Assembly (NCBI RefSeq): GCF_019656335.1
Contig: NZ_BPLZ01000011.1
Coordinates: 1-64,000 of the forward strand
DNA: 64,000 nucleotides
Source of the DNA: Pseudomonas sp. NCCP-436
Lineage (GTDB): Bacteria; Pseudomonadota; Gammaproteobacteria; Pseudomonadales; Pseudomonadaceae
Direction: 5' to 3'
Position numbers and translations under genes: made by a program. Shown here piece by piece: positions 56,917 to 64,000 of this stretch (position 1 is the first letter of the stretch; every line of letters begins with the position of its first letter). The notes below the pieces were generated by a model that saw only the letters and a list, made by a program, of their open reading frames with translations, searched no databases and was not told the origin of the DNA.

Positions 56917-57278
56917 CCAACGTTACGAACTTCTCGCGTTCGGGCCTCTATGACTGGATGGCTCAGCGCGTTTCTGCGGTCGTTCTCGCGGCTTACACTG
57001 TGTTTCTGCTGGGCTATGTAATCTGTAATCCGGGTCTGGGGTATGCCGAGTGGCATGCGCTGTTCTCGCACACTGCCATGCGCATCTTCAGTCTGCTGGC
57101 GTTGCTTGCGCTGATCGTTCACGCCTGGGTGGGTATGTGGACCATTACCACTGACTACCTGACGCCCATGGCCATTGGTCGCTGGGCTACCGGTGTGCGT
57201 TTCCTGGTTCAGGCAGCGTGTGGTGTTCTCCAGTTCGTCCTGTTCGTCTGGGGCGTGCAGATTCTGTGGGGTTTCTGA
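56910..57278 (+). CDS. sdhD: Succinate dehydrogenase hydrophobic membrane anchor
   Basis: The 122-residue anchor has three helices and conserved residues GLYDWMAQRVSAVVLAAY and the haem-ligand region LIVHAWVGMWTITTDY. ATG 56910 (MVTNVTNFSRSG) is preferred with GGGGG upstream; an ATG two codons earlier at 56904 is possible. It is followed by sdhA after 3 bp. Confidence 0.93.
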   Translation: MVTNVTNFSRSGLYDWMAQRVSAVVLAAYTVFLLGYVICNPGLGYAEWHALFSHTAMRIFSLLALLALIVHAWVGMWTITTDYLTPMAIGRWATGVRFLVQAACGVLQFVLFVWGVQILWGF

Positions 57279-57281
57279 TTC

Positions 57282-59054
57282 ATGGCTAGCATCCGTACTC
57301 TTTCCTATGACGCCATCATTGTAGGTGGCGGTGGCGCCGGCATGCGTGCAGCGCTGCAACTGGCTCAAGGCGGTCACAAGACTGCTGTGGTTACCAAGGT
57401 ATTTCCGACCCGCTCGCACACTGTTTCCGCTCAGGGTGGCATTACCTGCGCAATTGCTTCGGCCGACCCGAATGACGACTGGCGCTGGCATATGTATGAC
57501 ACCGTCAAGGGCTCCGACTATATCGGTGACCAGGACGCCATCGAATACATGTGTTCCGTTGGTCCGGAGGCTGTGTTCGAACTCGAACACATGGGTCTGC
57601 CGTTCTCCCGGACTGAAACAGGTCGTATCTATCAGCGTCCGTTCGGCGGCCAGTCCAAGGGGCCGGATAATCCGACTCAGGCGGCTCGTACCTGTGCTGC
57701 AGCCGACCGTACCGGTCACGCACTGCTGCATACCCTGTATCAAGCCAACCTGAAGGCTGGTACCTCGTTCCTCAACGAGTGGTACGCCGTTGATCTGGTG
57801 AAGAACCAGGATGGTGCCATTGTCGGCATCATCGCCATCTGTATCGAGACCGGCGAGACCGTCTACATCCGCTCCAAGGCCGTGGTTCTGGCTACCGGTG
57901 GCGCAGGCCGTATCTACGCCTCCACCACCAATGCCCTGATCAATACCGGTGACGGTGTAGGCATGGCTCTGCGGGCTGGCGTACCGGTGCAGGATATTGA
58001 AATGTGGCAGTTCCACCCGACCGGTATCGCCGGTGCCGGCGTGCTGGTAACCGAGGGTTGCCGCGGTGAGGGTGGTTACCTGATCAACTCCCATGGCGAG
58101 CGTTTCATGGAGCGTTATGCTCCCAACGCCAAGGACCTCGCCGGTCGTGACGTGGTCGCCCGTTCGATGGTCAAGGAAGTCATCGCCGGCAACGGCTGTG
58201 GCCCGAACAAGGATCACGTGCTGCTGAAGCTCGATCATCTGGGTGAAGAAGTACTGCACAGCCGTCTGCCTGGTATCTGTGAGCTGTCCAAGACCTTTGC
58301 TCACGTCGATCCGGTAGTTGCGCCGATCCCGGTTATTCCGACCTGCCACTACATGATGGGCGGTGTGGCTACCAACATTCATGGTCAGGCCATTACTCAG
58401 GACGCCAACGGCAACGACAAGATCATCGAAGGTCTTTTTGCCGTGGGCGAGGTCGCCTGTGTATCGGTGCACGGCGCCAACCGTCTTGGCGGCAACTCGC
58501 TGCTCGACTTGGTGGTGTTCGGTCGTGCGGCCGGTCTGCACCTGGAAAAAGCCCTCAAGGAGGGTGTCGAGGTTCGTGGCGCCGGTGAGAGCGACATCGA
58601 ACAGTCCCTGGCCCGACTGGCTGGCGTCAATGAGCGCAGCACTGGCGAAGATGTTGCTCCGCTCAAGCGCGAACTGCAGCAGTGCATGCAGAACTACTTC
58701 GGCGTGTTCCGCACCGGCGAGTACATGCAGAAGGGCATCAAGCAGCTGGCCGAGCTGCGTGAACGCATTGCCAAAGTCAAGATCTCCGACAAGAGCCAGG
58801 CATTCAACACTGCGCGCATCGAAGCGCTGGAACTGCAAAACCTGCTCGAAGTGGCCGAAGCGACTGCCATCGCTGCCGAGGCTCGGAAAGAGTCCCGTGG
58901 CGCACATGCCCGTGAGGACTTCGAAGAGCGCGACGACCAGAACTGGCTGTGCCACTCGCTCTATTTCCCGGGCGAGAAGCGCGTAGCCAAGCGTGCCGTC
59001 AACTTCGCGCCGAAGACCGTTCCGGCGTTTGAACCCAAGGTTCGGACTTATTAA
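57282..59054 (+). CDS. sdhA: Succinate dehydrogenase flavoprotein subunit
   Basis: The 590-residue subunit oxidises succinate to fumarate with covalently bound FAD. Visible are the dinucleotide motif [18 protein letters not shown], the FAD-linked His in [32 protein letters not shown] and the active-site Arg/His region [13 protein letters not shown]. It lies 11 bp before sdhB. Confidence 0.97.
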   Translation: MASIRTLSYDAIIVGGGGAGMRAALQLAQGGHKTAVVTKVFPTRSHTVSAQGGITCAIASADPNDDWRWHMYDTVKGSDYIGDQDAIEYMCSVGPEAVFELEHMGLPFSRTETGRIYQRPFGGQSKGPDNPTQAARTCAAADRTGHALLHTLYQANLKAGTSFLNEWYAVDLVKNQDGAIVGIIAICIETGETVYIRSKAVVLATGGAGRIYASTTNALINTGDGVGMALRAGVPVQDIEMWQFHPTGIAGAGVLVTEGCRGEGGYLINSHGERFMERYAPNAKDLAGRDVVARSMVKEVIAGNGCGPNKDHVLLKLDHLGEEVLHSRLPGICELSKTFAHVDPVVAPIPVIPTCHYMMGGVATNIHGQAITQDANGNDKIIEGLFAVGEVACVSVHGANRLGGNSLLDLVVFGRAAGLHLEKALKEGVEVRGAGESDIEQSLARLAGVNERSTGEDVAPLKRELQQCMQNYFGVFRTGEYMQKGIKQLAELRERIAKVKISDKSQAFNTARIEALELQNLLEVAEATAIAAEARKESRGAHAREDFEERDDQNWLCHSLYFPGEKRVAKRAVNFAPKTVPAFEPKVRTY

Positions 59055-59065
59055 GGGTGACTGAG

Positions 59066-59773
59066 ATGTTGCAAGTCAGTGTTTATCGCTACAACCCGGA
59101 AAAGGACGCTGCTCCGTACATGCAGGATTTCCAGGTCGACACCGGTGGCAAGGATGTCATGGTGCTGGACGTGCTGGCCCTGATCAAGGAGCAGGATGAA
59201 GGCTTCTCCTATCGTCGCTCCTGCCGTGAAGGTGTTTGTGGCTCCGACGGTATGAACATCAACGGCAAGAACGGCCTGGCCTGCATCACCCCGCTGTCTG
59301 CAGCGGGACTGAAGGGTGGCAAGCTGGTAATCCGTCCGCTGCCGGGGCTGCCGGTCATTCGTGACTTGGTCGTCGATATGAGCATCTTCTACAAACAGTA
59401 CGAGAAGGTGCGGCCGTTCCTGCAGAACGATACGCCGGCGCCGGCCATCGAGCGACTGCAGTCGCCCGCTGACCGCGAGAAGCTTGACGGTCTGTACGAG
59501 TGCATCCTGTGTGCATGCTGCTCGACCAGTTGCCCCTCGTTCTGGTGGAACCCGGACAAATTCCTCGGTCCCGCTGCGCTGCTGCAGGCCTATCGTTTCC
59601 TGGCCGACAGCCGCGATACCAAGACCGCGGAACGTCTGGCTTCGCTGGACGATCCGTTCAGCGTGTTCCGCTGCCGTGGCATCATGAATTGCGTGAACGT
59701 CTGCCCGAAAGGCCTGAATCCGACCAAGGCCATCGGTCACGTCCGCAACATGCTGCTGCAGAGCGGTACCTGA
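59066..59773 (+). CDS. sdhB: Succinate dehydrogenase iron-sulfur subunit
   Basis: The 235-residue subunit transfers electrons from FAD to quinone through three clusters: 2Fe-2S (SCREGVCGSDG...NGLAC), 4Fe-4S (CILCACCSTSCPSFWW) and 3Fe-4S (CRGIMNCVNVCPKGLNP). ATG 59066 (MLQVSVYRYNPE) is chosen over the in-frame GTG 59057 because it matches the family start and has AAGGGTGA upstream. A structured 249-bp gap separates it from sucA. Confidence 0.97.
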   Translation: MLQVSVYRYNPEKDAAPYMQDFQVDTGGKDVMVLDVLALIKEQDEGFSYRRSCREGVCGSDGMNINGKNGLACITPLSAAGLKGGKLVIRPLPGLPVIRDLVVDMSIFYKQYEKVRPFLQNDTPAPAIERLQSPADREKLDGLYECILCACCSTSCPSFWWNPDKFLGPAALLQAYRFLADSRDTKTAERLASLDDPFSVFRCRGIMNCVNVCPKGLNPTKAIGHVRNMLLQSGT

Positions 59774-59799
59774 TTCAGATTTTGCTGTACCTGTAACAC

Positions 59800-59865
59800 C
59801 TGCAAGTCCGGCTTCGGCCGGGCTTGCAGTAAGAACCGGAACCACAGCTCACAAAGCCGTGGTTC
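59800..59865 (+). repeat. Two hairpins in the sdhB-sucA gap
   Basis: Hairpin 1: CTGCAAG-(T:G)-CCGGC (59800-59812) pairs with 59817-59829 around TTCG, a cUUCGg-type tetraloop, 13 pairs. Hairpin 2: GAACCAC (59839-59845) pairs with GTGGTTC (59859-59865), with inner GCT/AGC. No long T tract follows either. Confidence 0.7.
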
Positions 59866-60022
59866 GTATTCGAAAAATATGACGACCAGCAGGGGCATCC
59901 GGGCTGGTGCCCGGGCTATCTGCGGGAACCTGAGTGGGTATGTTCGAGTCGCATTGACAGAAATTCGAACTGCGCACAGGGTCTCCACGCCGGTGGTGTC
60001 CCCTTACCGAGGGTGACCAAGC

Positions 60023-62854
60023 ATGCAAGAAAGCGTGATGCAGCGCATGTGGGACAGTGCCCACCTATCCGGTGGCAACGCTGCCTACGTGGAAGAGCTC
60101 TACGAGCTCTACCTGCACGATCCCAACGCTGTGCCAGAAGAGTGGCGCACGTACTTCCAGAAGCTGCCGACCGATGGCAGCCCTGCCGCGGATGTGTCGC
60201 ACTCGACCATTCGCGATCACTTCATTCTGCTTGCCAAGAATTCCCGTCGCGCCCAGCCGGTCTCGGCCGGTGCCGTCAGCAGCGAGCACGAGAAGAAGCA
60301 GGTCGAAGTGCTGCGTCTGATCCAGGCCTACCGCGTGCGTGGTCATCAGGCTGCCCAGCTCGACCCGCTGGGACTCTGGGTGCGCACTGTGCCGTCCGAC
60401 CTGTCGATCAATCACTACGGTCTGACCGAAGCGGATCTGGACACCACTTTCCGTACCGGTGAGCTGTACATCGGCAGGGAGGAGGCGACCCTACGCGAAA
60501 TTCTCGAGGCGTTGCAGCAGACATATTGTCGCACCATCGGCGCAGAGTTCATGCACATTGTCGATTCCGGTCAGCGCCACTGGTTCGCCCAGCGCCTGGA
60601 AAGCGTGCGTGGTCGTCCGCAGTTCTCGCCCGAAGTACAGGCTCACGTACTTGAGCGCGTGACCGCTGCCGAGGGTTTGGAAAAGTACCTGGGCACCAAG
60701 TATCCGGGCACCAAGCGTTTCGGTCTTGAGGGTGGCGAAAGCCTGATCCCGATGCTGGACGAGATCATCCAGCGCTCCGGCTCCTACGGCACCAAGGAAG
60801 TGGTTATCGGCATGGCCCATCGTGGGCGTCTCAACGTGCTGGTCAATACCTTCGGCAAGAACCCACGCGATCTGTTCGACGAGTTCGAAGGCAAGAAGGC
60901 CGAAGGCCTGTCCTCCGGTGACGTGAAATATCACCAGGGTTTCTCTTCAAACGTCATGACCCAAGGTGGCGAAGTACACCTGGCACTGGCGTTCAACCCC
61001 TCGCACCTGGAAATCGTATCGCCGGTGGTCGAGGGGTCGGTACGTGCTCGTCAGGATCGCCGCAACGATCCGGCCGGTGACAAGGTACTGCCGATTTCCA
61101 TCCACGGTGACGCGGCCTTCGCCGGTCAGGGTGTAGTGATGGAAACCTTCCAGATGTCGCAGACCCGTGGTTACAAGACGGGGGGCACCATCCACATCGT
61201 CATCAACAACCAGGTTGGCTTTACCACCAGCCGTCCGGAAGACGCGCGCTCGACCGAATACGCCACCGACGTGGCGAAGATGATCCAGGCGCCGATTTTC
61301 CACGTGAATGGTGACGATCCGGAAGCTGTGGTATTCGTTACCCAGCTGGCCGTCGACTACCGCATGCAGTATAAGCGCGATGTGGTTATCGACCTGGTCT
61401 GCTACCGTCGCCGTGGTCACAACGAGGCTGATGAGCCGAGTGGCACCCAGCCGTTGATGTACCAGCAGATCGCCAAGCAGCGCACCACTCGTGAGCTGTA
61501 TGCCGAGGCGCTGATCAATGCTGGCGTGCTCAGTGCTGAACAGGTGCAGGAGCGCATTGACGAGTATCGCACCGCACTGGACAACGGCCAGCATGTAGTC
61601 AAGAGCCTGGTCAAGGAGCCCAACAAGGAACTGTTCGTCGACTGGCGTCCATACTTGGGGCATACCTGGACCGCACGCCATGACACCCGTTTCGACCTCA
61701 AGACCCTGCAGGAACTGTCGGCCAAGCTGCTGCAGATTCCGGAAGGTTTCGTGGTTCAGCGCCAGGTGGCGAAGATCCTCGAAGACCGTCAGAAGATGGG
61801 CGCCGGTGGCCTGCCGATCAACTGGGGCTTTGCTGAGACCATGGCTTACGCGACTCTGCTGGTCGAAGGCCATCCGATTCGCATGACCGGCCAGGATATC
61901 GGTCGCGGTACCTTCTCGCACCGTCATGCGGTGCTGCACAACCAGAAGGATGCCAGTACCTATGTTCCGCTGAAGAACCTGTACGACGGACAGCCGAAGT
62001 TCGAGCTTTATGACTCCTTCCTGTCCGAGGAAGCAGTGCTGGCCTTCGAATATGGCTACGCCACCACCACGCCCAACGCACTGGTGATCTGGGAAGCCCA
62101 GTTCGGTGACTTCGCCAACGGTGCCCAGGTGGTGTTCGACCAGTTCATCTCCAGTGGCGAAACCAAGTGGGGGCGTCTGTGTGGTCTGACCGTACTGCTG
62201 CCACACGGCTACGAGGGGCAGGGCCCCGAGCATAGCTCGGCACGTCTGGAGCGTTATCTGCAACTCTGTGCCGAACACAACATGCAGGTTTGTGTGCCGA
62301 CTACCCCGGCGCAGGTCTACCACATGCTTCGTCGTCAGGTGATTCGTCCGCTGCGCAAGCCGCTGGTAGTTCTGACTCCCAAGTCCCTGCTGCGTCACAA
62401 ACTGGCCATTTCCTCTCTCGAGGAGCTGGCGGAAGGCTCCTTCCAGACAGTGATTGGCGAGATCGATTCGCTGGATCCGAAGAAGGTCGAGCGTCTGATC
62501 CTGTGCAGTGGCAAGGTCTACTACGATCTGCTGGAGAAGCGTCGTGCCGAGGGTCGCGAAGACATCGCCATCGTACGTATCGAGCAGCTCTATCCGTTCC
62601 CGGAGGACGATCTGGCCGAAGTAATAGCGCCGTTCAAGAACCTCAAGCACCTCGTCTGGTGTCAGGAAGAGCCGATGAACCAGGGGGCCTGGTACTGCAG
62701 CCAGCATCACATGCGTCGTGTTGCTGCTGCGCACAAGAAAACCCTGAATCTGGAATATGCCGGTCGCGAGGCTTCGGCCGCTCCTGCCTGCGGTTATGCG
62801 TCGATGCACGCAGAACAGCAGGAAAAGCTGCTGCAGGACGCCTTTACTGTTTAA
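60023..62854 (+). CDS. sucA: 2-oxoglutarate dehydrogenase E1 component
   Basis: The 943-residue thiamin-diphosphate enzyme decarboxylates 2-oxoglutarate and hands succinyl to SucB. The N-terminal E2-binding segment is present (LSGGNAAYVEELYELYLHDP), followed by VVIGMAHRGRLNVLVNTFGK, the ThDP motif HGDAAFAGQGVVMETFQMSQ...INNQVGF, and the C-terminal PEHSSARLERYLQLC. ATG 60023 (MQESVMQRMW) is standard. The family length in Pseudomonas is the same. Confidence 0.97.
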   Translation: MQESVMQRMWDSAHLSGGNAAYVEELYELYLHDPNAVPEEWRTYFQKLPTDGSPAADVSHSTIRDHFILLAKNSRRAQPVSAGAVSSEHEKKQVEVLRLIQAYRVRGHQAAQLDPLGLWVRTVPSDLSINHYGLTEADLDTTFRTGELYIGREEATLREILEALQQTYCRTIGAEFMHIVDSGQRHWFAQRLESVRGRPQFSPEVQAHVLERVTAAEGLEKYLGTKYPGTKRFGLEGGESLIPMLDEIIQRSGSYGTKEVVIGMAHRGRLNVLVNTFGKNPRDLFDEFEGKKAEGLSSGDVKYHQGFSSNVMTQGGEVHLALAFNPSHLEIVSPVVEGSVRARQDRRNDPAGDKVLPISIHGDAAFAGQGVVMETFQMSQTRGYKTGGTIHIVINNQVGFTTSRPEDARSTEYATDVAKMIQAPIFHVNGDDPEAVVFVTQLAVDYRMQYKRDVVIDLVCYRRRGHNEADEPSGTQPLMYQQIAKQRTTRELYAEALINAGVLSAEQVQERIDEYRTALDNGQHVVKSLVKEPNKELFVDWRPYLGHTWTARHDTRFDLKTLQELSAKLLQIPEGFVVQRQVAKILEDRQKMGAGGLPINWGFAETMAYATLLVEGHPIRMTGQDIGRGTFSHRHAVLHNQKDASTYVPLKNLYDGQPKFELYDSFLSEEAVLAFEYGYATTTPNALVIWEAQFGDFANGAQVVFDQFISSGETKWGRLCGLTVLLPHGYEGQGPEHSSARLERYLQLCAEHNMQVCVPTTPAQVYHMLRRQVIRPLRKPLVVLTPKSLLRHKLAISSLEELAEGSFQTVIGEIDSLDPKKVERLILCSGKVYYDLLEKRRAEGREDIAIVRIEQLYPFPEDDLAEVIAPFKNLKHLVWCQEEPMNQGAWYCSQHHMRRVAAAHKKTLNLEYAGREASAAPACGYASMHAEQQEKLLQDAFTV

Positions 62855-62863
62855 TGCCTTCAT

Positions 62864-62891
62864 CCGGCAGGTAGCCCGAACTACCTGCCGG
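62864..62891 (+). repeat. Intercistronic hairpin sucA-sucB
   Basis: CCGGCAGGTAG (62864-62874) and CTACCTGCCGG (62881-62891) form a perfect 11-bp stem around CCCGAA. There is no T tract; it lies 10 bp after the sucA stop and 27 bp before the sucB ATG. Confidence 0.75.
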
Positions 62892-62917
62892 TAAATCGAA
62901 TTTAAGGAAACGCACAC

Positions 62918-64000
62918 ATGGCTATCGAGATCAAAGCCCCCACCTTCCCGGAATCGGTTGCCGACGGCACCGTAGCCACCTGGCACAAGAAACCGGGCGA
63001 GGCCGTCAAGCGTGATGAGCTGATCGTAGACATCGAGACCGACAAGGTCGTGCTGGAAGTACTGGCCGAGGCCGACGGCGTTCTGGCTGAAATTATCAAG
63101 AACGAAGGTGATACCGTTCTTTCCAACGAAGTACTGGGCAAGCTGACTGCAGGCGCTGCCGCTAGCGCTGCTCCGGCTGCTGCTCCTGCTGCCGCTGCTC
63201 CGGCCGCTGCCGCCGCCCCGGCTGCCGCTGCTGACGATGCCATCCTCTCGCCGGCCGCCCGCAAGCTGGCTGAGGAAAACGGCATTGATCCGAACAGCAT
63301 CGCCGGCACCGGCAAGGGTGGCCGTGTGACCAAGGAAGACGTGTTGGCCGCCGTCGAGGCCAAGAAGAATGCCCCGGCCGCTCCGGCTGCCAAACCTGCT
63401 GCTGCCGCCGAGGCTCCGGTTGTGGCTGCCGGTGACCGTACCGAGAAGCGCGTTCCGATGACCCGCCTGCGTGCCAAGATTGCCGAGCGTCTGGTCGAGG
63501 CCCAGTCCTCCATGGCCATGCTGACCACCTTCAACGAGGTGGATATGAGCGAAGTCATGGCACTGCGCTCGAAGTACAAGGAACTGTTCGAGAAGTCCCA
63601 CAACGGTGTACGCCTGGGCTTCATGTCGTTTTTCGTCAAGGCTGCCACCGAGGCGCTGAAGCGCTTCCCGGCGGTCAACGCGTCGATCGATGGCAACGAC
63701 ATCGTCTACCATGGTTATGCCGACATCGGTGTGGCCGTCTCCAGCGACCGGGGCCTGGTTGTTCCGGTACTGCGCAATGCCGAATTGATGAGCCTGGCCG
63801 AGATCGAAAGCGGTATCGCGACCTTCGGCAAGAAGGCGCGTGAAGGCAAGCTGTCCATCGAAGAGATGACCGGCGGCACCTTCACCATCACCAACGGTGG
63901 CACCTTCGGTTCGATGATGTCGACTCCGATTGTCAACCCGCCGCAAGCCGCCATTCTGGGTATGCACAACATCATCCAGCGTCCGGTGGCCGTGAACGGT
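62918..64000 (+). CDS. sucB: Dihydrolipoyl succinyltransferase E2 component (3' end outside window)
   Basis: The first 361 codons are present and the frame is open at the right edge. Lys43 in DIETDKVVLEV is the lipoylated residue of the lipoyl domain (residues 1-77). An Ala/Pro-rich linker follows, then the peripheral-subunit-binding domain near residues 108-145 (SPAARKLAEENGID, GKGGRVTKEDVLAA), and the start of the catalytic domain (KRVPMTRLRAKIAERLVEAQ). ATG 62918 has an AAGGAAAC site. It forms the core of the 2-oxoglutarate dehydrogenase complex with SucA. Confidence 0.96.
   Translation, partial: MAIEIKAPTFPESVADGTVATWHKKPGEAVKRDELIVDIETDKVVLEVLAEADGVLAEIIKNEGDTVLSNEVLGKLTAGAAASAAPAAAPAAAAPAAAAAPAAAADDAILSPAARKLAEENGIDPNSIAGTGKGGRVTKEDVLAAVEAKKNAPAAPAAKPAAAAEAPVVAAGDRTEKRVPMTRLRAKIAERLVEAQSSMAMLTTFNEVDMSEVMALRSKYKELFEKSHNGVRLGFMSFFVKAATEALKRFPAVNASIDGNDIVYHGYADIGVAVSSDRGLVVPVLRNAELMSLAEIESGIATFGKKAREGKLSIEEMTGGTFTITNGGTFGSMMSTPIVNPPQAAILGMHNIIQRPVAVNG

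Noticed and set aside
59954..59982. sucA promoter at TTGACA 59954-59959
   Set aside because: No acceptable -10 is found at 16-18 bp spacing.
63120..63250. Repetitive GCTGCC/GCCGCT stretch in sucB as a possible satellite repeat
   Set aside because: It encodes the normal Ala/Pro-rich flexible linker of E2 proteins.
60947..63967. Minus-strand open frame of 1006 codons opposite sucA and sucB
   Set aside because: It is antisense to two clear enzymes. Long antisense frames are expected in GC-rich genes with strong codon bias, and its translation is low-complexity with no recognisable domain.

Overview
The window reads as a chromosomal segment of a Pseudomonas-type gammaproteobacterium. Nearly every protein matches the length and motifs I know from Pseudomonas homologues: AcnB of about 866 residues, a fused NuoCD, SucA of 943 residues, ClpX of 426, and both a dimeric-type and a monomeric NADP-isocitrate dehydrogenase. 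It is core housekeeping DNA. I see no insertion sequence, prophage, CRISPR array, rRNA or integron. Both edges cut genes: the end of etfA on the left and the first 361 codons of sucB on the right.

Layout. 0-8.7 kb: end of etfA, alaC-type aminotransferase, small lipoprotein, acnB, a DUF1289 protein, a tandem universal stress protein facing miaE across an Anr/FNR box, then lpxH and ppiB. 8.8-15 kb: glnS-cysS, an isolated class C beta-lactamase, folD, and tRNA-Arg(TCT), tRNA-His(GTG), tRNA-Leu(TAG). 15-23.5 kb: the proteostasis block tig-clpP-clpX-lon-hupB-ppiD, with sigma-32-like promoters before clpX and lon. 23.7-24.7 kb: an orphan TRAP solute-binding protein. 25-39.9 kb: a complete 13-gene nuo operon (complex I) on the minus strand. 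40.8-54.6 kb, mostly minus strand: aceA, a four-gene tight cluster (RoxA-type oxygenase, GNAT acetyltransferase, PLD-like protein, secretin-N-like protein), purB, an EamA transporter, hflD, mnmA, a Nudix hydrolase and icd, followed by divergent idh. 54.9-64 kb: gltA divergent from sdhCDAB-sucAB.

How the genes work together. The window carries most of the TCA cycle (gltA, acnB, icd, idh, sucAB, sdhCDAB), the glyoxylate branch enzyme aceA and the respiratory entry points (complex I, complex II, ETF). Protein quality control and translation genes make up much of the rest. From memory of PAO1 gene order, these blocks are separate there, so several junctions here look like synteny breakpoints (near 23.6-25 kb and 54.7-54.9 kb).

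The least explained material is non-coding: a structured leader before idh, hairpins inside the nuo and sdh-suc operons, a 139-bp element with terminal inverted repeats before acnB, three copies of a CCTGNCAGG-type word between ppiB and glnS, and an AT-rich 850-bp gap between nuoA and aceA. No novel defence or mobile system is visible. The best candidate for an undescribed functional unit is the roxA-linked four-gene cluster at 42.9-45.9 kb. All homology statements are from memory of the families; no searches were run.
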